This document shows positions 7,902 through 11,773 of a stretch of DNA of 11,773 nucleotides, one piece after another. The position numbers and the translations under genes were made by a program. Source of the stretch: Cyanobacteriota bacterium (GTDB lineage Bacteria > Cyanobacteriota > Cyanobacteriia > PCC-6307 > Cyanobiaceae); contig CANHSW010000037.1 in the NCBI GenBank assembly GCA_947463165.1, positions 1-11,773 on the forward strand. The letters run 5' to 3'. The notes below the pieces were generated by a model. That model saw only the letters and a list, made by a program, of their open reading frames with translations, ran no database searches and was not told the origin of the DNA. The number at the start of each line of letters is the position of its first letter. The stretch's first letter is position 1.

Positions 7902-8020
7902 ACGAGCGCATCAAAGCTGCTATTGCCATCGGCCTATTCGTGGTGCTGGCCGGTTACGTGAGTTTCAGCGCCATCCGCTTGGCCCTGGTGCTCTGGCAAC
8001 GCTTCGGGGCCGGCGTTTGA
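7898..8020 (+). CDS. Small single-span membrane protein, unknown function
   Basis: This 40-residue protein is translated from an ATG overlapping the kinase stop as ATGA, a usual sign of translational coupling. A short charged N-terminus (MNERIK) precedes one hydrophobic segment at about residues 7-32. The end is a short basic tail (WQRFGAGV). I do not recognise the family. The ATGA overlap and the clean membrane-helix pattern favour a real gene over chance. It is followed after 33 bp by the DUF2470 gene. It could be a small subunit of a thylakoid or plasma membrane complex, but nothing in the sequence names the partner. Confidence 0.65.
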   Translation: MNERIKAAIAIGLFVVLAGYVSFSAIRLALVLWQRFGAGV

Positions 8021-8053
8021 GGCAGCAGAATCCGGGTATACGCAAGCGCTCTC

Positions 8054-8320
8054 ATGGCCGCTGACCCCCTCACCACCGCCGTGAGCGACAGGATCTGCAA
8101 GCACATGAACGATGACCATGGCGAGGCCGTGCTCGCCTATGCCCGGCACTACGGCGGCCTAGGTGAGGCCCAGCAGGCGAGCCTGCTGGCGGTTACCCCC
8201 GAGTTGATGCGCATCGAGGCGGATGGCCAGGTGGTGGAGGTGAGCTTTGACCACACCCTCAGCGACAGCGAGGATGCCCATCGCACCCTCGTGGCCATGA
8301 TCAGGGCCATGCCCCGCTGA
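8054..8320 (+). CDS. DUF2470 domain protein, possibly heme/iron related
   Basis: The 88-residue soluble protein is almost entirely one DUF2470 domain. It opens with the hallmark RICKHMNDDHGEAVLAYARH at residues 13-32. Then come LLAVTPELMRIEADG (44-58) and a C-terminal stretch VSFDHTLSDSEDAHRTLVAM (63-82). DUF2470 is found at the end of heme-degrading HugZ-type proteins and in the plastid glutamyl-tRNA reductase-binding protein. A stand-alone cyanobacterial member (Synechocystis Ssr1698) has, as I recall, been reported to bind heme. A role in heme or iron handling is therefore plausible but inferred. The start is the only sensible ATG. It lies 33 bp after the 40-aa membrane protein gene. The stretch after it is repetitive and non-coding in appearance. 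Confidence 0.88.
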   Translation: MAADPLTTAVSDRICKHMNDDHGEAVLAYARHYGGLGEAQQASLLAVTPELMRIEADGQVVEVSFDHTLSDSEDAHRTLVAMIRAMPR

Positions 8321-8355
8321 AAGCAGGTCAAGCAAACCAGGGCCAGCGCCAGAGG

Positions 8356-8385
8356 CTGCCCCTGTCCCTGCCGCTGCCCCTGCCC
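8356..8385 (+). repeat. CTGCCC hexamer repeat
   Basis: Five consecutive hexamers read CTGCCC, CTGTCC, CTGCCG, CTGCCC, CTGCCC. They lie in the spacer between the DUF2470 gene and comF, which otherwise shows no recognisable gene or terminator. It looks like a simple-sequence expansion. Confidence 0.7.
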
Positions 8386-8576
8386 CTTAGCAATCCAGCC
8401 CCTGTGGCAACCCTGCCAGCAGAGTTGGCCTGGCCCCCACGCACCTACCGATCGCCCCCTGGCATTGCTTGGCGCAAGCCTTGAGCTTTGTAACAGATTT
8501 GCCCGCTGCAGCGGCCTTTTCCCCGGCAATGGCTCTGCCATCAGCAAAGGCTCTGCCCAAGCCAACGGCCCTGCCC

Positions 8577-9257
8577 ATGGCAACCGCCCACCCCTGGTGG
8601 GCTCTCGATTGGCTGTCGCGCCCGGCCAGCTCGCCCGGACGCCCGGGCCCAGATCGCCAGGCGGCTGAGCGCACCAGGGCCCTAAGCGAGCGGCTAACGG
8701 GTTTAAGCGGCATCGAACCGCTGATTTGGTGGGCCGCCGGCAGCTACGGCGGCTTGGCTCGCCATCATCTGCTGCGGCTGCGGGACGATCCGCGGCCAGC
8801 GGCCCTGGCCCCCTGGCTGACGGCGCTGCTGCCGCTGCTGCAAGCGGCCCTGGCCCGGCCAGATGGGAACTTGCCGGCAAGGCTGATTTTGATGCCGATC
8901 CCCAGCTGGAAGCGGCGCGCCAACCCCCTGCCGCCCCTGATCGCCAGGGAGCTGAGTCTGCGTCTCGGCGCGGAGCTCAACACCGCTGTACTCAGCCGCA
9001 GCCGACCAGTGCTTGGTCAACACCACCTGGGACGGCAACTGCGGCTGGCCAACCAAGAGGGTGCCTTCCTGGCCAGGCCGGCACCAGCCCAACAAATCGG
9101 CCCTCGCCCGCCGGTGCTGCTGATCGACGACATCCTCACCACTGGTGCCACCGCCTGCGCCGCAGCCAATGCCCTTACCAGTGCTGGCTGGAGACTGGCC
9201 GGCATGGCTTGCCTGGCGCGGACGCCGGCGCGGGGCAGGTCCAGGGGCAGGCGGTGA
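8577..9257 (+). CDS. ComF-like phosphoribosyltransferase-domain protein
   Basis: The 226-residue product carries the type I phosphoribosyltransferase signature VLLIDDILTTGAT at residues 180-192, preceded by the ComF-typical stretch LMPIPSWKRR (105-114) and GQHHLGRQLRLANQEGAF (147-164). ComF/ComFC proteins support DNA uptake in competent bacteria, but the same family occurs widely and its enzymatic role is unsettled. The N-terminal zinc-ribbon cysteines of Bacillus ComFC are absent. The start is uncertain: the frame is open back to a TTG at 8469, with ATGs at 8529 and 8577. I chose 8577 because the residues before it are low-complexity Ala/Pro and resemble the repetitive spacer. None of the candidates has a clear ribosome-binding site. 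tRNA-Phe follows after 30 bp. Confidence 0.8.
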   Translation: MATAHPWWALDWLSRPASSPGRPGPDRQAAERTRALSERLTGLSGIEPLIWWAAGSYGGLARHHLLRLRDDPRPAALAPWLTALLPLLQAALARPDGNLPARLILMPIPSWKRRANPLPPLIARELSLRLGAELNTAVLSRSRPVLGQHHLGRQLRLANQEGAFLARPAPAQQIGPRPPVLLIDDILTTGATACAAANALTSAGWRLAGMACLARTPARGRSRGRR

Positions 9258-9259
9258 TC

Positions 9260-9285
9260 TAAGATGGCTGAGTCGCTTAAGCGAC
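9260..9285 (+). promoter_or_regulatory. Possible -10 box and palindrome before tRNA-Phe
   Basis: TAAGAT (9260-9265) is a candidate -10 element with no clear -35. It is followed by the perfect 14-bp palindrome GTCGCTTAAGCGAC (9272-9285), which ends two bases before the mature tRNA 5' end. The palindrome would fall in or at the start of the tRNA precursor leader. It is visible directly; its function is inferred. Confidence 0.35.
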
Positions 9286-9287
9286 GG

Positions 9288-9360
9288 GCCGGGATAGCTC
9301 AGTTGGTAGAGCAGGCGACTGAAAATCGCCGTGTCCCCAGTTCAAATCTGGGTCCTGGCA
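9288..9360 (+). tRNA. tRNA-Phe (anticodon GAA)
   Basis: This is a complete 73-base cloverleaf. The acceptor stem GCCGGGA pairs with TCCTGGC (one G-T wobble). The D stem is GCTC/GAGC, the anticodon stem GGCGA/TCGCC with loop CTGAAAA reading GAA at positions 34-36, and the T stem CCCAG/CTGGG with loop TTCAAAT. The discriminator base is A. The 3' CCA is not encoded. The gene sits at a sharp boundary: GC-rich comF on the left and strongly AT-rich sequence on the right. Confidence 0.98.
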
Positions 9361-9671
9361 TTTGAAATATTTGTAGTCGCAAATTTAGTATATTTAAATA
9401 TTGTTTAATGTTAAAATTTAGTAGTAATGTTTGTGTACTTTTCTAGCCCATCTTGCGGCTGACTATGTATGTTCGATAATTCAGATCCTTTTTTGTTGGC
9501 AGATGCCATCGCATTCGGTTCCGATCTGATTAGCTCTGGCTGCGATTGGAACGGGCTCTAACACCAGGCTTAAAAGTTTTAAAGATAGTAGTCCAGGCTT
9601 ATTGTTTGTGGGCTTTATCGGTGATCTTAGTCTTGATTATAGTCAGCAGTAGCTGTCAGCAGAAGTGCAAC
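9361..9671. other. AT-rich stretch without a firm gene
   Basis: Composition falls abruptly after the tRNA: the first 60 bases hold only 9 G or C. It then recovers gradually towards about half GC. I see no integrase, transposase, RNA gene or convincing terminator. The only coding candidate is a 30-codon ORF (9469-9561). Short direct repeats occur (CCAGGCTTA at 9564 and 9593; GTCAGCAG at 9642 and 9655). tRNA 3' ends are common integration sites, so a decayed insertion is possible, but no repeat of the tRNA end was found downstream. Confidence 0.6.
9469..9561 (+). CDS. Candidate 30-residue peptide
   Basis: An ATG-started frame of 30 codons reads MFDNSDPFLLADAIAFGSDL and ends in CDWNGL before TAA. 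It is acidic, with a balanced amino-acid mix rather than the biased composition of random GC-rich frames. No Shine-Dalgarno sequence precedes it and I know no matching family. It lies alone in the AT-rich stretch 3' of tRNA-Phe. It may be a real small gene or chance. Confidence 0.3.
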   Translation: MFDNSDPFLLADAIAFGSDLISSGCDWNGL

Positions 9672-10181
9672 TTATCTGATTGCAGGGGCAGGGATCACTT
9701 TTGCTGGCTCCGGGGTGCCTACTAGGTAAAGCAGTCCGCCCCAGCCTCCATCTAGCCTGATGGTCATTCTTGTTCCACCGACTTCGCCTTTCGCGTTAAG
9801 AACAAACTTTTTTCCAGTCCTGTCAATCAGCTCCCAGTTAGATGCACTTTGCTTTAGAGCAACGTTCCCGCATTTAAAGAAATGACCAACCGTCCAGACT
9901 TTAGATTATTCAAATCCCCCTCGGATGCTAGTGCGCTTGCATGGAATCGGCTGACCCTTCGCGTCATCAAGGAACCATCGGCCATTCAATGCCTCTAGTT
10001 GGCCTGGATCATCAGCTGGCGATGACCTGCCGCTTTCTAGGACGTCAAGAAGCCAAGCCTGACCTGCTCGAATGTTATCTGCTCTGCTTTTCTCTTGGGC
10101 CTGGCCCAGTACAGGGTTAGGAGTGGCAAGTGCAACGAGTGCGAGTAGAATGGGTGCAAGTGGAGGAAGTAGTGCTGGCAT
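9672..10181 (-). pseudogene. Secreted-protein gene split by one in-frame TAA
   Basis: From the ATG at 10181 the frame runs 91 codons, meets TAA (9906-9908), and continues open in the same frame for 77 more codons to TAA at 9672-9674. The second part reads like real protein (for example SKVWTVGHFFKCGNVALKQ and LDGGWGGLLYLVGTPEPAK), with no shift of frame. A single substitution in a sense codon would restore a 169-residue secreted protein with a cysteine on each side of the break (C81 and C104, counting the stop as residue 92). Codon use (AAA, AGA, CTA, TCT) differs from the GC-rich neighbours and suggests transfer. I do not recognise the family. Alternatives are a sequencing error, stop-codon readthrough, or a functional shortened protein. 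Confidence 0.6.
9906..10181 (-). CDS. Hypothetical secreted protein, N-terminal half of split gene
   Basis: This is the part of the split frame that can be translated without readthrough. Of its 91 residues, 1-28 form a hydrophobic signal-peptide-like segment (MPALLPPLAPILLALVALAT, then a likely cleavage after GQA). It unusually lacks a positive charge near the N-terminus. The rest is a soluble stretch (ADNIRAGQAWLLDVLESG; LNGRWFLDDAKGQPIPCKR). An in-frame TGA three codons upstream of the ATG fixes the N-terminal limit. No ribosome-binding site is evident. It stands alone and divergent from the recD2 unit. Whether it is expressed is unknown. Confidence 0.5.
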   Translation of the reverse strand: MPALLPPLAPILLALVALATPNPVLGQAQEKSRADNIRAGQAWLLDVLESGRSSPADDPGQLEALNGRWFLDDAKGQPIPCKRTSIRGGFE

Positions 10182-10274
10182 GAGGGATCAACAATCTAGC
10201 CCTTGCATGAGTTTGGCTGATCCTGCTTCCGCCAGCGGCAATGTTTAACTGGCGATCAAAAATCAGCCTTGATC

Positions 10275-10520
10275 ATGCTGAGACTCGCCCAACTCTACGG
10301 CATTTCTCAGCGGCCAGGCCCGCAACGCAATTACCACCTCGCCGCTGATCTTCCGGCTGTGGATTCCGGCCAGCAGGCTCATCTTCTCCGCCAGCTCCTC
10401 TCTGCCAGCTCCTCGGCATGCTTCTTGAGCCTCACCCGCGACAGCCGCCCCTACAAACTGCTGAACTGGATTGAAATTCCCTGGTGGACCATGGCCCCAA
10501 GGCGCCAGCAGGCGGCATGA
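10275..10520 (+). CDS. Unrecognised 81-aa ORF overlapping recD2 start
   Basis: The frame starts at an ATG at 10275 (a TTG at 10269 is possible) and its TGA overlaps the recD2 ATG as ATGA (10517-10520). It has no signal peptide or membrane helix. The C-terminal third (FLSLTRDSRPYKLLNWIEI then PWW) is rich in aromatic and hydrophobic residues and looks like a piece of a folded protein. The N-terminal part (LYGISQRPGPQRNYHLAADL) is less convincing. I recognise no family. It could be a small gene translationally coupled to recD2, a remnant of a larger gene decayed at the edge of the AT-rich islet, or a chance frame. The ATGA overlap favours the first. Confidence 0.4.
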   Translation: MLRLAQLYGISQRPGPQRNYHLAADLPAVDSGQQAHLLRQLLSASSSACFLSLTRDSRPYKLLNWIEIPWWTMAPRRQQAA

Positions 10521-11773
10521 GCGACCAGGCGGGCAGCCAGCCCACCGAGGTGCTGGCCGGCTCGATCGAGCGGGTCACTTTTCACAACGCCGCGAACGGC
10601 TTCTGCGTGGTTCGCATCAAGGCCCGCGGCCACCGTGATTTGGTAACGGTGGTGGGTCACGCCGCCGAGATCAGTGCCGGCGAATGGGTCACGGTGAGTG
10701 GCACCTGGGTGAACAGCCGCGAACACGGCCAGCAGTTCAAGGCCCACTTCCTACGCTCTTCTCCACCCACCACCGCCGAGGGAATTGAGAAGTATTTGGG
10801 CTCGGGGATGATCCGCGGCATCGGCCCGATCTACGCCAGCAAGCTGGTGACCGCCTTCGGGGCGGAGGTGTTTGAGGTGATCGAGCAGGCCCCCGAGCGG
10901 CTGCGGGAGGTGCCGGGCATCGGCAGGGTGCGGGCCGGCCGCATCGCCCAGGCCTGGGCCGATCAGAAAGTGGTGCGCGAAATCATGGTTTTTTTGCATA
11001 GCCATGGCGTCGGCACCGCCCGGGCGGTGCGCATCTTCAAAACCTACGGCAACGAGGCCGTGCAGGTGATGGCGGAGAACCCCTACCGCCTGGCCCGCGA
11101 CATCCGCGGCATTGGCTTCCGCACCGCCGATGCGATTGCCGCCCGGCTGGGTATCGAACCCACGGCGATGATCCGCCTGAGGGCCGGTATCAATTACGCC
11201 CTGCTGGAGGCCAGCGGCGAGGGTCACTGCGGCCTGCCCAGCGCCGAACTACTCAAGCTGGCGGGCGAGCTGCTGGCGGTGGAACGGCCCGCCGCGCCCG
11301 CAGCCGTCCAGGCGGAATTAGGAGAAGCATCTGGCCAGGCCAAGCCGCAGCTCGGCGCTGCTGGCGGCAGCCGGGTGGCGCTGGAGAGCGGCGTGATCCA
11401 AACCGCCCTCGATCTGGAGCTCAGCGAGGGCTCCGTGGTGGCCGACAGCCTGGCGGGCGAGCCGGCGATCTTCCTGGCGAATTTGTATCGCGATGAGCGG
11501 CGCATTGCCGAGGCTTTGCAAGAGCTGGCGCAGGGGGCGCCGCCCTGGGGAACAATCGACGCCGCCAAGGCCATCGTCTGGGTGGAGCAGCGTCTGGGCC
11601 TGGAGCTGGCCGCCAGCCAGAAGGCGGCGGTGCAGCAGGCCCTGGCCAGCAAGGTTTTGGTGATCACCGGTGGGCCGGGGGTGGGCAAAACCACCTTGAT
11701 CAATGCCATCTTGCGCATCCTGGCCGCCAAGAAGCTGCGCATCCAGCTCTGCGCCCCCACCGGCCGGGCCGCC
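10517..11773 (+). CDS. recD2: RecD2-type DNA helicase, 5' part only
   Basis: RecD2 is a 5'-3' superfamily 1 helicase involved in DNA repair in bacteria, often without RecBC. The 419 residues present contain an N-terminal OB-like region (about 10-80), helix-hairpin-helix repeats (IRGIGPIYASKL at 99-110, EVPGIGRVRAGRI at 131-143, IRGIGFRTADAIAARLGI at 197-214) and Walker A GGPGVGKTT at 385-393. Motif Ia CAPTGRAA closes the visible part at 412-419. The window ends there, so the rest of the helicase core is missing because of the cut, not mutation. Residues about 257-286 form an Ala/Gly/Pro-rich insertion between the HhH region and the helicase core. The ATG at 10517 gives a normal N-terminus and overlaps the preceding ORF as ATGA. 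Confidence 0.93.
   Translation, partial: MSDQAGSQPTEVLAGSIERVTFHNAANGFCVVRIKARGHRDLVTVVGHAAEISAGEWVTVSGTWVNSREHGQQFKAHFLRSSPPTTAEGIEKYLGSGMIRGIGPIYASKLVTAFGAEVFEVIEQAPERLREVPGIGRVRAGRIAQAWADQKVVREIMVFLHSHGVGTARAVRIFKTYGNEAVQVMAENPYRLARDIRGIGFRTADAIAARLGIEPTAMIRLRAGINYALLEASGEGHCGLPSAELLKLAGELLAVERPAAPAAVQAELGEASGQAKPQLGAAGGSRVALESGVIQTALDLELSEGSVVADSLAGEPAIFLANLYRDERRIAEALQELAQGAPPWGTIDAAKAIVWVEQRLGLELAASQKAAVQQALASKVLVITGGPGVGKTTLINAILRILAAKKLRIQLCAPTGRAA

Noticed and set aside
9489..9494. T-run as terminator of tRNA-Phe
   Set aside because: No stable stem precedes the six T residues, and the site is about 130 bp from the tRNA.
9909..9916. TTCAAATC match to the tRNA-Phe T-loop as a possible att repeat
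   Set aside because: Only eight bases match and the flanks differ from the tRNA; expected by chance.

Overview
The window is GC-rich (about 60-65 % by eye) and comes from a cyanobacterium, most likely a Synechococcus/Cyanobium-type picocyanobacterium. It carries photosystem II genes (psbB, psbT, psbM), a short three-domain ribosomal protein S1 of the cyanobacterial type, a cyanobacterial D-ribulose kinase-like FGGY protein and a DUF2470 protein. Almost everything is packed on the + strand.

Region 1 (1-850): two minus-strand genes, psbM and a 2Fe-2S ferredoxin, read away from psbB. A hairpin lies after psbM, and the gap of about 115 bp between ferredoxin and psbB must hold both promoters. Region 2 (851-2600): psbB (CP47) and psbT, closed by a very clear intrinsic terminator. 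Three 13-bp tandem repeats sit directly after the psbT stop. Region 3 (2650-9257): a long co-directional housekeeping run: nrdR, rpsA (S1), a HAD hydrolase, metK, an FGGY kinase, a 40-aa membrane protein, a DUF2470 protein and a ComF-like phosphoribosyltransferase. Several neighbours are tightly spaced or overlap, and a 23-bp tandem duplication covers the nrdR stop. Region 4 (9288-10516): a tRNA-Phe(GAA), then an abrupt change in composition (9 G/C in the first 60 bases after the tRNA). This small islet holds a possible 30-codon ORF, a minus-strand secreted-protein gene split by one in-frame TAA, and an unrecognised 81-aa ORF joined to the next gene by an ATGA overlap. Region 5 (10517-end): the 5' part of recD2, cut by the window edge just after helicase motif Ia.

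Functionally, psbB/psbT/psbM serve photosystem II, and the neighbouring ferredoxin could donate or carry electrons. NrdR controls ribonucleotide reductase, S1 serves translation, MetK makes S-adenosylmethionine, and RecD2 is a DNA repair helicase. I see no CRISPR array, transposase, integrase or recognisable defence system. The part least explained by known families is the islet between tRNA-Phe and recD2.
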